Below, in pieces: positions 23,626 to 36,190 of a stretch of DNA of 64,000 nt. The stretch is from the NCBI GenBank assembly GCA_037043235.1, contig JAWRVZ010000111.1, positions 515,501-579,500 of the forward strand, in the 5' to 3' direction. Below the pieces are notes generated by a model. That model was not told the origin of the DNA. It ran no database searches and worked only from the letters and a program-made list of their open reading frames with translations. The number at the start of each line of letters is the position of its first letter. Position 1 is the first letter of the stretch. The position numbers were made by a program, and so were the translations under genes. Source of the stretch: Rhodeus uyekii. Taxonomy: Eukaryota > Chordata > Actinopteri > Cypriniformes > Acheilognathidae.

Positions 23626-24185
23626 ACATTGTCCCACAACAGACCAATTAAAACATTGCACACTTTAATGCAGAGAAAAAATATATACATTTCTTAAAAA
23701 CATGCAGATTTATCTCCTGCATTAAATCATAATACTGTATGTACAGATATGTGCATTAATATTCTTATAAGTGCATTAAAAAATCATGCAAAAATACGAA
23801 TATAGTTAGATAATTCTAAGTCTTACAAATGTATTTGCATTCCAACCTAATATGCCTGGTATGGCCTTATACGATTCCATTATTGTGCAATTCTGCTTTG
23901 AGGACACATGCAGTTTTTTGGTAAGATTCCATGATACATTTGATAATATATCATGAAGTTTTTGAAAATACTCATTTACTTACTTGTGAAGGTGGGTGAG
24001 TATCTGGATACAAATTAGCAAAACTTTTCATTGGAGAAAATATGGAGCCATGTCACAAACAAATTGGACCCCTGTCAGGCAAGAGACCACGTTTCAATGA
24101 TTAGTATTTGAATTCTCTTCACCTGAGACTTCTAGTATATTTTTCTAGTATATGGGGTTGTAATTCTGTTAAAATAAAATAAAAA

Positions 24186-24195
<10 letters not shown>
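23626..24195. other. Unassigned AT-rich stretch
   Basis: No feature was recognised before the (TA)n tract. Confidence 0.35.

Positions 24196-24261
<66 letters not shown>
24196..24261. repeat. (TA)n microsatellite
   Basis: An uninterrupted run of about 33 TA dinucleotides preceded by a short CA run. The region can form cruciform or hairpin DNA and is likely to be length-polymorphic. Confidence 0.95.
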
Positions 24262-24264
<3 letters not shown>

Positions 24265-24276
24265 CTAGGCTGTACC

Positions 24277-24572
24277 TGTCAGGTTTTGAAGAATGAGAAC
24301 TCAATATGCTGGGTGGGAAGGGTTTTATTGAACAAAACTCAAATATAAGCAACATCGAAGGGGAAAAACATAACTGGACTAACTAGGCTAGGCTGAACTG
24401 GATAAAACATGAAATATACGAGGCACTGGCAAGACAGATAAACCACGACGACGCAACACAGGACAGCAAAAATAAAGGGATTAAATAGACACAGGAGGAA
24501 AGTTAATTGAACAGGAACAGCTGGGACAAATCAAAGTATAACAGGGGAACAAGACCGGTGGGGTTACACAAT
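24277..24572 (-). repeat. LTR-like repeat, minus orientation, split by a TIR element
   Basis: The block starts TGTCAGG and on the minus strand has AATAAAAC (complement at about 24322-24330) near that end. The other side holds CCGGTGGGGTTACACA, which resembles the GGTGGGGTTACAC word of the 62-bp repeats at 48134-48442. Sequence right of the TIR element (25232-25330) may be its continuation. Confidence 0.45.
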
Positions 24573-24574
24573 TA

Positions 24575-25229
24575 CCGTATTTTCCCGCATATAATCCGCA
24601 GACGCAGATAATCCGCACCCTCATATATCCCGCGGGTTTTGGGGGTTTGTGTAAAAAAAAATTGGTATAATCCGCACCCTCAGCTATCCCGCACCCATGA
24701 TGAATTTTTTTGTGTAAGTTCACGATTCTAATTTCGAATGTTGCTCGCATGATGTCAATTATCATAACTGTTCAGGCTCGTACACAGTGCTTGTGCGTGA
24801 AATTCACACAATAAGAAAACAAACACAAGTCAAAATCAGAAGAAAAAGAAAGAGCAGTCTCTCCCTCTCTCCTCTCTGCGCTGTGCCTGTGCTCGTTCCT
24901 TTGCTCGTCCTCCTGAAAGAGTGTTGATCAGATGAGAAGAGCACGCTATCATGGCAGCACTTAACACTTAATTGTTCCTATCAAAGTCAGGATACGGGGG
25001 GAGTGCTCCAGGTTCGGGCTAATACCGAGCTCGGAGCCCTCTCCTCGGACAGCACGCCAAATATGCTTACCATTTATTGCTCCTGAATCATTTGTAAGTG
25101 TGAACTTGTGAAATATTATTATGTGTAAAAAAAATTGTGATATAGTCCGCACCCTTATATATCCCGCACCCCCCCTGCGGGGTTTGTAAAATCTGGTATA
25201 ACCCGCGGGATATATGCGGGAAAATACGG
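24575..25229 (-). mobile_element. TIR DNA transposon with CCGTATTTTCCC ends (pogo/mariner-like)
   Basis: The ends CCGTATTTTCCCGCATAT and ATATGCGGGAAAATACGG are inverted repeats, flanked by TA on both sides (24573-24574 and 25230-25231). Near the ends, subterminal TATAATCCGC/ATATATCCCGC words repeat several times. TA duplications and this end style fit the Tc1/mariner superfamily, probably a pogo/Tigger-type non-autonomous element. It contains a 142-bp block (24964-25105) that recurs in Tigger-like copy 3. A 100-codon minus-strand frame crosses that block but has no known domain. Confidence 0.7.
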
Positions 25230-25329
25230 TACATAACACAAACATGTTTGCATGAACACACACGCCGCCGCCTTTTCACAAGAAACAGCGTGCAGCTGGT
25301 GAAAACATCAACCGCGTGCGACACATTTC

Positions 25330-26045
25330 ATTATACAAAATATACATTAACCTTAAAAAGTAGAGATGCTTTTTACCAGGTTATAGCACTTGTGCTATAG
25401 GTGTAAATTAACACCTGCAGTCCCTGGGCAGGCTGATGTAAACAAATCAAGTTAATACATTTATCACAAGACAACATTAAAATAATCACATCCTGCAATC
25501 ATTCCTCAGTATGCATTTACAAATCTCATATACACATCAAATGCTAAACATTATGTGAACATGTTTTGTTCTGAAAGAAGCCATTTTTTGAGCTGATGTG
25601 AAAAAAATGTTAAAATTCACACATGTGGTTAACTCTGTTGGCAACTTATTCTACCTTCTGATGGCCACACTTGAAAAAGCTGAGCTACCAAGTGCTGTTT
25701 TACACAATGGAATCGTACAATCGCCCCGAGTAGTCGACCGAGGGGCTCGAGATTTATTTTCTTATCTCAGTAAGATAAACTTTAAGGGAGGAGCTGCAGT
25801 ACTATTTATCTTAAAGAAAAGACAGAGATTTTAATATATGACTATATTTTCAAAACTTGAACAACGTTTTTTGAGAATATGACAATGATGAAATAACCGA
25901 GATTTCTTTTCAAGAACCTTGAGAGAATTTTTGTACAATGTTGTTTTACAGGCCTTTGACCAACTCGTCATGCAGTAACGAAAGTGCAAGAATATAAACA
26001 CGTTTCGATATAAATTAGATGCATCTATGGTCAAAGAGTTCCTAA
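25330..26045. other. Unassigned AT-rich stretch
   Basis: No feature supported between the TIR element and Tigger-like copy 3. Confidence 0.35.
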
Positions 26046-26047
26046 TA

Positions 26048-27282
26048 CAGTGGAGTTCACTTATCTCGACCTCGGGTCACTTGCCAACCCTATTATGTCA
26101 ACGTTTTTGAAGTGGAACTGCCAAACTCCCCATTTGTCTTAGCATTTTCTTTTTGGTTATGTTGATTCTTTCATGTCGCCAAACCCTAATATCTCGAGCA
26201 CAAAAGAGGGACAAATTCCCCACTTCACATGGTTATCTCGATCCCGTGACTAAAGATAGATTAATGTTGCACGTGCATGCCATGACCATTTTTGGTCTTT
26301 CCGTTCCTTCCGGCCGCTTTACATTTGCCCAGTCAGATTGTGATTTTACAGCGGTAGGTCCCATTCACGAGTTCACACTTACGAATGATTCAGGAGCAAT
26401 AAATGGTAAGAGTATTTGGCGTGCTGTCCGAGGAGAGGGCTCCGAGCTCGGTATTTAGCCCGAACCTGGAGCACTCCCCCCGTATCCTGACTTTGATAGG
26501 AACAATTAAGTGTGAGGAGTTGGGGTGGTGGAGGGAAGCCGAAAAAAGTCAAAGAGCTGTAGGTGAGTCAAACCTGTCTATATATACATGCTTCCTCTCC
26601 TGCTGATAGGATGAGGTGTAATTGCTGATAACGTGTTGATTGTGTGAATCATTTGAACGTGCTCCTCCCGAACTTTGTTGATAAAACATCATTTAGTTTG
26701 TGTGGTCATTTCATAAGGGCCCTATGTTGCGTAATTGATGATTTCATGTTATATAAATGTGACCTCGAGCACTTTTGTGATACAGTGATTGCGAAATTAC
26801 ACAATGCAGATTACAATGACAATGACAAAGACGTCGTTACTGATAGAAGCTTAGAAGCATTTGTTTTCAAGCAGACCGTTAAAGGCTAAACGCAACAAAG
26901 CATTTTAGACTTTAAAGAAACCATAGTAACCGCGTGTGGAATACTTTTCAGAACTGTGTCCGAGCGAAATTACTGTGTTATGAGTGAATGTGTTTATGTG
27001 ACTGCTTATGCTGTGAGCGAAATTGTGTTTGCAAAGTTGGAGAATATGATTAAAGTTTTGTATCGAGAATTGAAGGTGTTTTTTATTGTATACTGGTAAA
27101 TCTCTGCTGTTAGTTGGTGCACATATGCCTTTTGTTGTTAGCAAACATATACAGTGTATGCACATTTTTATAGCATGCCGATAGCCAATATGGCGATTTG
27201 TTTGATGAAGCAATCTCGATCCTCGGTTATCTTGACGCTTTTTTGCAACCCCAGAGGCCGTCGACATAACCGTATTCCACTG
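26048..27282 (+). mobile_element. Tigger/pogo-like DNA transposon, copy 3
   Basis: It starts CAGTGGAGTTCACTTATCTC and ends TATTCCACTG, with TA on both sides (26046-26047 and 27283-27284). It shares 5' and 3' parts with copies 1 and 2, including the coding remnant VVTDRSLEAFVFKQTVKG at about 26828-26886. It differs by carrying the 144-bp block 26371-26514, which is also in the TIR element at 24575. Confidence 0.8.
26816..26935 (+). pseudogene. Tigger-like transposase C-terminal remnant, copy 3
   Basis: This is the same C-terminal segment as in copy 2, but the codon after QTVKG is TAA. A one-base deletion (TTTAAAG for TTTGTAAAG) then shifts the frame before the KKP end. Non-functional. Confidence 0.6.
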
Positions 27283-27494
27283 TATATCTATATATCTATA
27301 TATTCCTCTGTATATCCACTGTATATATGTTAATTTTCAACGTATTAGTTACCTTTTAATATGTTTTTTTAAAATTTAAATTTGGGTCAAGAGTAACTTC
27401 AATTATAACTGACCTTCAATAATAATTTTTGATTCAGTTTTACATGATGAAAACTTATGGCCATTCGTGAAAAACATTTATATAAAGATAAAAT

Positions 27495-28015
27495 GAGGCA
27501 CTCACCTGACACACATATACAGATTCTTGCCAGCTTAGACCGGAGGTGTCAGGGAGGTCTCTGAGCTGGAAATGGTTTGTTCCGAACCGAGAATTGACGA
27601 AGGCAAGGCTGGTTTCAATTGAACTGGGATCCGGGAGAACAAGGCAACAGCGAACACAAAGGCAACACGACATCCACACACATGACCGTCACAAAATCAA
27701 CATTACTACATTAACAACCGAACAACACAAGGGAAATGCAAGACGGTTTTATACACAAGAGAATGACGAACACCTGGGAAGACTAACAATGCACAACACA
27801 GAAGGGACCCAGAAGTGAAACAGCACATGACACAACACACGGGAGGTGACAAATGACACGACACAGGGGAGGTGACAAATGACACGACACACAGGAAGTG
27901 ACAATAGACCTCACCGACAGGAAGTGTAACCATGACCTTACAGACAAGAAGTGACAAAAGGACATGACAGACAGGAAGTGCACAATTGAACACACCGGAC
28001 TGCACTCAATGGACT
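27495..28015. repeat. LTR-like block with short degenerate repeats
   Basis: An AC/GA-rich block contains degenerate units of about 31 bases with the words GGAGGTGACAAATGACA and GACAGGAAGTG between 27835 and 27985, which look like an imperfect minisatellite. Composition and orientation resemble the other LTR-like blocks read on the minus strand. Boundaries are uncertain. Confidence 0.35.
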
Positions 28016-29904
28016 CAATGCCTTACGCAAGTCAAGGAAGACAGCCCCTACAACTCATCCACTATCCAAACTTATTTCCTCTATTAAATAGCAACATGCT
28101 GTCTTCATTGAGTAACGTTTTCTGAGACCAAACTGAAGAGAATGTAGTGCAGCATTATGATCAAGATGTTCCTCTAACTGCGCTGCAACTATTTTTTTTT
28201 ATTTCTGAGGAGTAATTTTGAAGCAATAATACTTACTTTTTTGCAGAAGAAGAAGAGCATAAAAACATTTAAATCAATAATTCCCTCTTTTGGGAAAATC
28301 TCTCTGTTATGAAACAACATGCTTTTGCCAGTTCCTTCAACTCATCTAGTTGTATCTCAGGTTTTACAGCCAGTTTGCTCATACTGTACGTAATTCCAGA
28401 CTAAAACCTTTGGTTCGTATTCACTCAGTAAAATGCCACAGCACAGTAAAGACAAATCCTCCTGAAAGCGACAACTAGACAAATCTCTGCTCTCTGGCTG
28501 TTTTGCTTGTATGGCATGTTTTGTCAAGTATCTACTAGAGCAGACCGTGTAAGACACTTATAAACTGTGTAACACCTCTAAAGCAAGTAGCCTTTTACAT
28601 GTACCACTAGAGATAGTCTACTTTCTAATGTAACAGTAGTTGACCAGGGATGTTGGGTACACGCTTTAGCTCTCACTCTTTCACAAACACACACATACAC
28701 ACACTCGCAAGAGGGTTGTCAGCTTGCTCCATCCCATCAGCTGCGGTCCTGTGTGGGATGTGTCAGGAATGACACATTGGCATGCTGGAACACCTGTCTC
28801 TCCCCTGACACCGCTGCTGTTTTCCTTCAAGGGAGGCACAAGATAGCGCAGGAATATGACTGGTATCAGTCTTGTTAGAGTCTGTGGTTGAGAGCCTAAA
28901 GGGTGGGGAGACCACCCACTGTCACATGCTCCTGAACAACTCACTGGTCTTGATGTGACACGTGCCAACGAAACTGCCCTCCAATTACTCTTTACAGGTT
29001 GTAGCTCAAATAGGCTCGTCCCATTTGTGTGCATATTCTGTGGGAAGAGATTAATTAAATGGGTAACATTGTGACTTCATAAGAGGAAATATGTTGTAGT
29101 CTAAATAAGCCTTTGGAAAGTGTTGTTGTTCTTGGAAAGTGGATTCTGTAACATAAAATATTTTCCTTTGGAGTGGACCTTGAGCTTTGAAACTTTACTG
29201 ATATTTTTATGCTCAAACAGCAAAATTACACACTAGCTAAAGCTAAAAAAGCATTACAGGACCCCTTTAAAAACTAAAATACATATACTTGAGATGTAAG
29301 AAAATATGTAATTTTAATTTTACTTCATGGTTACACCACATTAAATTTTTTGAGTAAATAAATAATAAACTTTTCTTGAAAATGCTATGAAAAAATAAAA
29401 ACCACATGAGCTCAAAAGCTTTTGAAAAGAAAACTAGAATCTTGGAACTAGATTTTAAAAAGTTTTCTCCTTTTCTTTGTCATGGACACTCTACAGTATA
29501 GTTAGTATCCCTAATGATCCACTTATAGGCTACGTACTTTTGCAATGTGCACTCAGTCCTAAACTGATCATTCAACATCATAGACTGACAGCACCGCCCC
29601 CTCCACTAAGTAATTAGAGCAGCAACAGTTGATCGAGCATGAAGTGTCCAACATTTTATATAAGTGCATCATCCGGGTATTTAAAGTGCACTTTTCTATT
29701 TGGAATTTGCAGCGTGAATACATTACTTGCACGATTTATACTACAAAACGACATTGAATAGTGCATAACCACTCGAACTGGATGGCACCTTATGACTCAT
29801 TAGACTCCATACATTGAATCTTTTGCAAAGACCTTGCAGATGGAGAATATAAATATTAATCGATGAATATTCAGACACTATTCAAATCCTTTGGATAAAT
29901 GCAA
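28016..29904. other. Unassigned stretch
   Basis: About 1.9 kb of mixed composition. A 117-codon minus-strand frame at 28681-29034 has no domain I recognise and no splice context I can defend. Nothing else is seen. Confidence 0.3.
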
Positions 29905-30102
29905 GGTTACACTTTATTTTAAGGTCACACAGTTACATTGTACTTACTTAAATAAGTATAGGTTATTAATAATAAAATGTATATACCATAAATATCTGGT
30001 TAGGCTTAAGTTTAGGGTTAGTTGTAATTTTTCACAATTTAATGTAATTTATATAATAAGTACATGTAGTGTACCTACACCACCTTAAAATAAAGTGTTA
30101 CC
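29905..30102. mobile_element. Short TIR element (MITE)
   Basis: GGTTACACTTTATTTTAAGG at the left and CCTTAAAATAAAGTGTTACC at the right are inverted copies of each other, differing at one base, with about 158 bp of AT-rich non-coding DNA between them. The ends are typical of a common teleost MITE. The target duplication is unclear. Confidence 0.75.
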
Positions 30103-31338
30103 AAAATCAATTAATAAAATTGATTGAAAAATCAATTCCCCTTGAATATTGTTTCACTCTAAAATAAGTCACATTAAGGAAGTTAAATGTTCCGCGAACA
30201 CCATTTCAGCAGCTCTGTAAGAGTGCATGATTGAATGAGATGTGAGAGATATATAATGGAGAACAGAAGGACATACACATTAACAGGACCTCTATCTGAC
30301 CCTTGAAGCTGATGCAAATGTTCTCAAATTATATGCAAAAGGACAATCCAATCTTCCTTTAACGAAGTCTATGCAGTCTGGGTGCCTATACAGTTCTCTC
30401 CCATTAGCTGTAACAGGGGAATCTGCAATTAGAAATAGTGTGGGCCATCATAGCTCTTTGCTGCCACCTCAGTAGGCCCGTCACCATGGAAACCCCAACC
30501 TGGCAGGTCTGAAATGATTTTTACTATGGTGGCAGCATATGGAGAGATGGAAAAAAAGTAGAGTGAAAAGAGACGAGAGTGTGAAGTAAAGGAAAATAAG
30601 ACTGAGCAATGGACAGGGAGAGAGAGAAATGGAAATAAAAAAACTGTCAACAACAACAAAAAAACAGATATGTTTAGGAGGACTGACTGAGATAAAAAAG
30701 AGAACAAGAGAGAAAGAGAAACAAGAGTAGACAAGAAGTGGCCAGCACAAAGAATGGACAGTGCATGTGTGGAACAAAAGCAGTCTAGCAGCGGACAAAA
30801 GCAGAGACGTGTCATTGGGGTGTGTGGGTGTCTGGAGCGAGCGGCCTGCCATACCTTTGGGGTCTGGACCGGCTAATCCAATCTGCTGACACACTGCTGC
30901 GTAACCGTTCGCGTTGCTGAGCAGCCCTTAAAGACACCTGCTCATCAGGGTACACACACCCTGACAAAGTGACTGTAGACTGTGTAAGAGAGAAAGGGAG
31001 CATTTTTCATGTGTCCTCTGTGACACTGCACAACGCTCGCTGAGCTAAAACAATAGATAATAAGTAAAACTGCTTTTTTTTACTTTTCTGTAGACTGAAT
31101 GTTGCTTGTATATGTGACAAATTATTATGATTACATAATTAATAATATTTGGCCTGTTGCATCATGCCTTGCTTCTTTTTTTGCATAGCCTCAGGTCGAT
31201 GAGATATTCTCAGATTATACATCGATCAGGGATATATTATCAGCAGAATAGATGTGGACTGTTATTTGCAATTTTTCCATTGGCTATATCATCTATATAT
31301 CATATCCTTTAGTAAAACATTAGATATATTACGTAAAC
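30103..31338. other. Unassigned stretch
   Basis: Purine-rich runs (GAGAGAG-type) lie at 30560-30740, and a less AT-rich part at 30780-31010. Overlapping frames in that part look like composition artefacts. There is no host exon I can support. Confidence 0.3.
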
Positions 31339-31339
31339 C

Positions 31340-31390
31340 AGTGGTCCCCAACCCCACATTTATGCAGAGTGAGGTTTCCCACTGTTTTCT
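31340..31390 (+). mobile_element. hAT-like terminal fragment
   Basis: CAGTGGTCCCCAACCCCACA at 31340 matches, in inverted form, the end GGGTTGGGGACCACTG at 48875-48890. This is a common hAT terminal style. Only one end is present here. Confidence 0.4.
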
Positions 31391-32349
31391 TTTCTGTTGC
31401 TCTTATCATTGTTTTTCTTGTTGTTTAGTAATGTGATTGTGTGTGAAGCATTGTTTGCAAACTGCTCCGGTGTGCGTAGGATGGACAGTTCCTGATAATA
31501 AAGGACCCCTCCTGTAGAACATCAGTTGTGTCTTACTAGTGCTTCACTCTACATTTAGGCGAGCTATCCAGCCTCTCCTAGAGAGTACACGCGTTACAAC
31601 GGAATGGATACTTTACATCGGACTGATGTCGTGGGGTCTCGACTGGGAGTCCAATCACCTCCAAGTTCAACAAAATGCACCAATGAACATTACCTAGTGA
31701 GATTGGCATGCCAAGTACCACCCACCCGGCATATGGGTTTAAATAGGACTGGCATATTCACTTCATTCATATTTTGCTGTGGAGCCAAGATAGGATCCTG
31801 GCGATTCAGAGCTGGCTCAGGGCTGGCAGGGGGCCGTTCCTTCCTTATGGGAACGGGGGTTACATTAGTAACCTACATGCTCCCTATCAGTCACGTTCGA
31901 CGTTACATCGGAGTGACGTCATGGGTTCCCTATGGAAAGCTCCACAAGCACTGAACTGTGTTATGAGTATTAGAGATGCAGATGCTGGCAAGCTGTGGTG
32001 TACCCACTGGCCACTACTCTCACATAGTGGTAACCTACCCAGCACCCAGAGTAAGCTCGAACTTAGCCCTCCATGCCAACCAGGCTGGAAGGGACATGAC
32101 ATACTGCGAGGGTGGTCAAGGTGCTGTTCCTTAACGTGACATTTCACAGGGAAGAGTGCTTTGGATCTCAATTCCCATTGTTCAGCACGACCAGTGTTGT
32201 TAATGCTGGGGAAGCATCTAAGGACTCTATGGAGACCACACCATGCCCATAGGGGAGGTAACGTGTGATGGTTACACATATGGACTGACACGAGGGGCAG
32301 TACGACATATGGAAGGTATCTGTGGTACCCAAGGAGGATGAGTCTAGAC

Positions 32350-33086
32350 CAGGGGTGGGCAAACTACGGCCCGCGGGCCATATCCGGCCCGTTCGGCTTT
32401 TTAATCCGGCCCGCCGAACTTGCCGAACCTGTATTAAACCTCCTTCATTTTACATTTCCCTGTAATGTCACTCTGTAGCGGCTGCAAGCGGCAGTGGCGC
32501 TGAATCTGTGGTGGAGAGTAGGTGTGTGTCGCAAACCCCTCTACACCCCCCTTTATGGCGTTAAGAGTGGCGTGCTAAAAAGGAACGAGCGCAAAACTGA
32601 TGTTTGCGCGCGCGTAAATTTCATCCGCGAGCGGAAAACAGAGCTACACGTAAATACGGGTACCCCCAAGCTCATTTTAATCACTCGCGCGCGCGAACAT
32701 TCGCCCGCTCTCGACTGCTGTTTTTGCTCGCGCAAGCGCTTTTATATTTGTCAGTCGTGGGGCGGGGCTTGCTCTTGTAATAGTCCAATCAAATGTCATT
32801 GGTTAGTTCCCTTTTTTTTTCCCAGAAGTCAGTTGTGATTGGACGCTGAGGCAAATATACAATTCAGTCACATCGCATATTATGTTTTTTCTGTCGATTA
32901 AATTGTATTAATGTTTTGTTGTAATTTCACGTGTCCCAGTCGAGTGATTTAAGACCAAACTATACTTTATACAGGTTTTCCAGGATTTCTTATAAGTAAA
33001 TGCACAGGTACGACCTTCACCCCGGCCCCTCTGTCAATTTTAAGAAACCAATGTGGCCCACGAGACAAATAGTTTGCCCACCCCTG
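32350..33086. mobile_element. hAT element with CAGGGGTGGGCAAACTA ends
   Basis: The ends CAGGGGTGGGCAAACTA and TAGTTTGCCCACCCCTG are perfect inverted repeats. They are flanked by eight-base duplications GTCTAGAC (32342-32349) and GTCTACAC (33087-33094) with one mismatch. The interior is CpG-rich, with GCGCGCG words, and has no transposase domain, so it is non-autonomous. Confidence 0.85.
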
Positions 33087-33111
33087 GTCTACACTGATAC
33101 ACAGTCTACAA

Positions 33112-33320
33112 AAGGGGTCGGGAACCTATGGCTCGCGAGACATATATGGCTCTTTTGATGGCTGCATATGGCTTTTTTGACACCACCGCCCCCGTCGACA
33201 GATCGATCGCTCCGCTACTTCCGCGTTCGGAGGACAGGCAGACTATGGCTCTACACAGCTTCATGTTCAATAAAAATGTGGGTATATGGCTCTCTCAGAC
33301 AAAAAGGTTCCCGACCCCTG
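33112..33320. mobile_element. Short hAT MITE with AGGGGTCGGGAACCT ends
   Basis: A 209-bp element has inverted ends (AAGGGGTCGGGAACCT and AGGTTCCCGACCCCTG, with a mismatch at the tip) and perfect eight-base duplications GTCTACAA at 33104-33111 and 33321-33328. It contains repeated ATATGGCT words and no gene. Confidence 0.85.
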
Positions 33321-33540
33321 GTCTACAAAATACACGGCCAAAGGAAAGACACGGTTTTACCGAGAGGGAAACCATTTTGTGGACCATTCAGATATGGGGT
33401 TACCTAGAGGGAATCTCATCATATGGACATCTAGCCCAGAACATGGGCTGACCAACTAGACAAGCACACAAGCACTGGGCCCAGCGTTGAACGCCTCTGC
33501 CACATCTCACCACTGAAGGATTCAGGAGGGACTCAATTAA

Positions 33541-35700
33541 GTCAATATTTCTTGTCAATTTATGTTTTTGGTAAGTAGCCATGTAATAAGTGGGATATAG
33601 TAAAGCCACTCAGGCATTATGAATTACTTATAAATTATATTGTTTTGCATTATGAATACCTTTATAATGGTGTTCATTTAATTATGTACGCAAGCTCTAA
33701 ATATAAATACTTGATTACATATTGAGAACTTGATATATGAAGCAGATCAAGAAATTATATTTGAATAACACAAATTAAATTCCCAACAAATCTGATACCT
33801 GCTTTCTGATTACAGAACTGAACACACATACACACACACTGGGGTTTCATGTTTTATGGGGACATTTCATAGAATAGACAAATTATTCTTATTCTGTAAA
33901 AACTGTATATTCTAACCTACTCATCACAGAAAATATTTTCAAAAAACACAATTTGGTTTATAAGCGGTTTTCTCTTGCTCACACAAGAACAAAGATTTCG
34001 GATATTCCCATTTTTGTGGGGACATTTTGTCTCGATAACACACACACAGACACACATCTGCACAGTGAGGAATCACTCCCCTCTGGGCCAAGGACACATT
34101 TTTTAGTATGTATTCCTCTCACAAGCACAATATCTAACAGATCTAATATTGGACACCGAAAGTGCGTGCACATGACGGTGTGTGCTTGTTCAGGCATATA
34201 GATGGCCATGCGTTTGTTTTATGTGGGTGAGGGAGGAGATAACCCCCCGCCCCCCACCCCACAGACGCTGACGCTTGGGATCTAGATGACATAAATCAAC
34301 ACTCCAGCCAACCCTGTGAGACTGTATTTCATGCTCAAGGAGTCTAGTGTCCAAACTGATCCAAGACTCCCATTAATCTCTATTAGACAGCGACTCTGCC
34401 TGGCCTGGAGCCCAGTGGGCAGCTCAGGAGACCCATTCACCTCTACCTTGGGCACACACATAGGACCGAGCCCTTCTCCAGAAGGTGGGGCTTATGCCAC
34501 CTTGAACCAAAGCAAGTCACAATTCAGCACATAAAATCTGATCATATATGACACCTCTTTAAGTAACAGACTGCCCACTGCCTTACTCATATTATAAAAA
34601 GATGTTGCCCATGTATCGGGGTGAACTCACATGGGCACACGGTGACCCAAAAAGTATTCTTACTATCGTCAGTCAAAGTCATAAAAATATATGTAGCATG
34701 TAAGCAATCACACACTGTAAAAAAATAAAAATAAAAATCAGTAACCTTGCATTTGACTGTGCATATTGGTGTCTGTGATGATCTACTGTGAAAGCATGGC
34801 AGATCTTAGAAGAAATTTACATTTCAAAAATCTTTGCATGAGCATTGGAGAGATTTTGAGATGGCACTCTATCAGGGACTATATGTTGTACTTGAAGAAT
34901 AATTAAAACAATGCTTTAATTTAAATGTGTGTCTTTTAAATTGCGAAAAACACATAAAATGCAAATAAAGATGTAAATATATAGAAAGTAGAAGGTTAAT
35001 TGTCCTGCCAAGGTAAGGTCTCATAACAGAATATACACATTACAATGTGATGACCATCAGTTATTGTATAGGCCTATCGACTGTCTGAAAATACAAAATG
35101 GCAAGGGTTGTTCACTATGAAAATCCTTGGAATAAGTATAACTAACTTTGGCACACTGTGACAAGGCTTTCAAGGAAGCACTTCTAATCCCATCAGCTGA
35201 TTAACACGTCTCATAATTACACAGCTGCCTCTGGAGTGGGCTGAACACATGTCCTCAATGATGACAGAGCATGAAGTCAAGCTGAAGAGGACTGAGAGAG
35301 GGATGAATGGAGGTGTGTATAGGTATATGTGCACTTTTTTAAAGGCAAAATCAATTCTCTGACGTTTTTATCCAAGACATTGTTCCTACATGAGGTTGCT
35401 CATTTAACAAAAGACCTTATACTTTTTGTAGCAAAATTTTACAGCACAATAGTTATCATAATATTTGCAGATAGATGCATTTCTGTTTATTTTAATTCCA
35501 GCTTGTTTGTGTGCCTCATGGGAGAAGGAGACACTGCCTCATCAGCCGTAAAGCTCACTTAAATACTTCCAGGTGCTGTGGAACTCAAAAGAGATATTCC
35601 ACAAAGGTGAAACATGCTAACCCAGGTTATTAAGGCTGGAATAAGCATTTAAACTTGAAGAAGACAGACAACAATAACGACAACACATAGTACTGAGCAT
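33541..35700. other. Unassigned AT-rich stretch with short CA runs
   Basis: Short CA-type runs lie near 33823 and 34038. A C-run of CCCCCCGCCCCCCACCCC sits near 34242. Short frames lack domains. No exon, RNA or transposon end could be supported. Confidence 0.35.
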
Positions 35701-35704
35701 ACCA

Positions 35705-36190
35705 GCATAACCTCCCAGCTGGTTTTAGAGCATTGTGGGAATTCAAAAAATAATCAGTTTGGTCACCATCTGATCGACAAGTTAATGCAAATGAACACCA
35801 GTTTAGAAAGTCTAGATGATTTTAGTTAAACCAGCCAAAACCAGCCTGACCAGGCTTGGATAAGAGGCAGGGATAACAGCCAGTCCCACTTAAACCAACT
35901 GAGCCCAGATGTTTGCTGGGGGTTTTTGAAACTTGTTAGCTGACCAGGCTGGGAGACTAATGTAGCTATGCCAGATTAAACCAGCTAAAACCAGCAACAG
36001 TCTTAAGCCTCCCATTCTACTAGGTTGGATTTGGAAGGGTTTGGTGTACATTTCAGCTGGTCCGACATGGAAACTTTGTGGCTATACCAGATTACAGTAT
36101 ACACAGACACAATTTAGAGAACTTTGAGACACCTTTTAGCTGGCCAGACTGGGAGACTATTGTAGCATGACCAGTTTAAACCAGAAAACA
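35705..36190. repeat. Degenerate minisatellite-like repeat (CCAGCTAAAACCAG words)
   Basis: Variants of ACCAGCCAAAACCAGCC and GACCAGGCTGGGAGACTA recur on both strands, spaced tens of bases apart (35827, 35948, 35980, 36146). It resembles a common cyprinid repeat built from short inverted CCAG/CTGG units. Non-coding. Confidence 0.5.

Larger units (their letters stand above)
31575..33540 (-). mobile_element. DIRS remnant C with two hAT insertions
   Basis: The layout parallels the left part of A1: terminal repeat (about 31575-31800), then back-to-back end sequences (about 31830-31925, including GGGAACGGGGGTTACATTAG), then a degraded recombinase region in minus orientation. TGACGTCA at 31914-31921 is kept. 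It is split by hAT elements at 32350-33086 and 33112-33320. No open frame is meaningful. It belongs to a DIRS family clearly different from A1. Confidence 0.6.

Noticed and set aside
24119..24355. A frame with an alternating Tyr-Ile run
   Set aside because: It is translation of the (TA)n microsatellite. The same applies at 49654-49839, 50180-50480 and 55247-55459.
30429..30894. Two overlapping minus-strand frames of 128 and 137 codons with hydrophobic runs
   Set aside because: They arise from a purine-rich plus strand (GAGAGAG-type), overlap in two frames, and have no domain or splice evidence.
33128..33451. A 107-codon frame over a hAT MITE
   Set aside because: It spans the full 33112-33320 element and its right flank. 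It is a chance frame across transposon ends.
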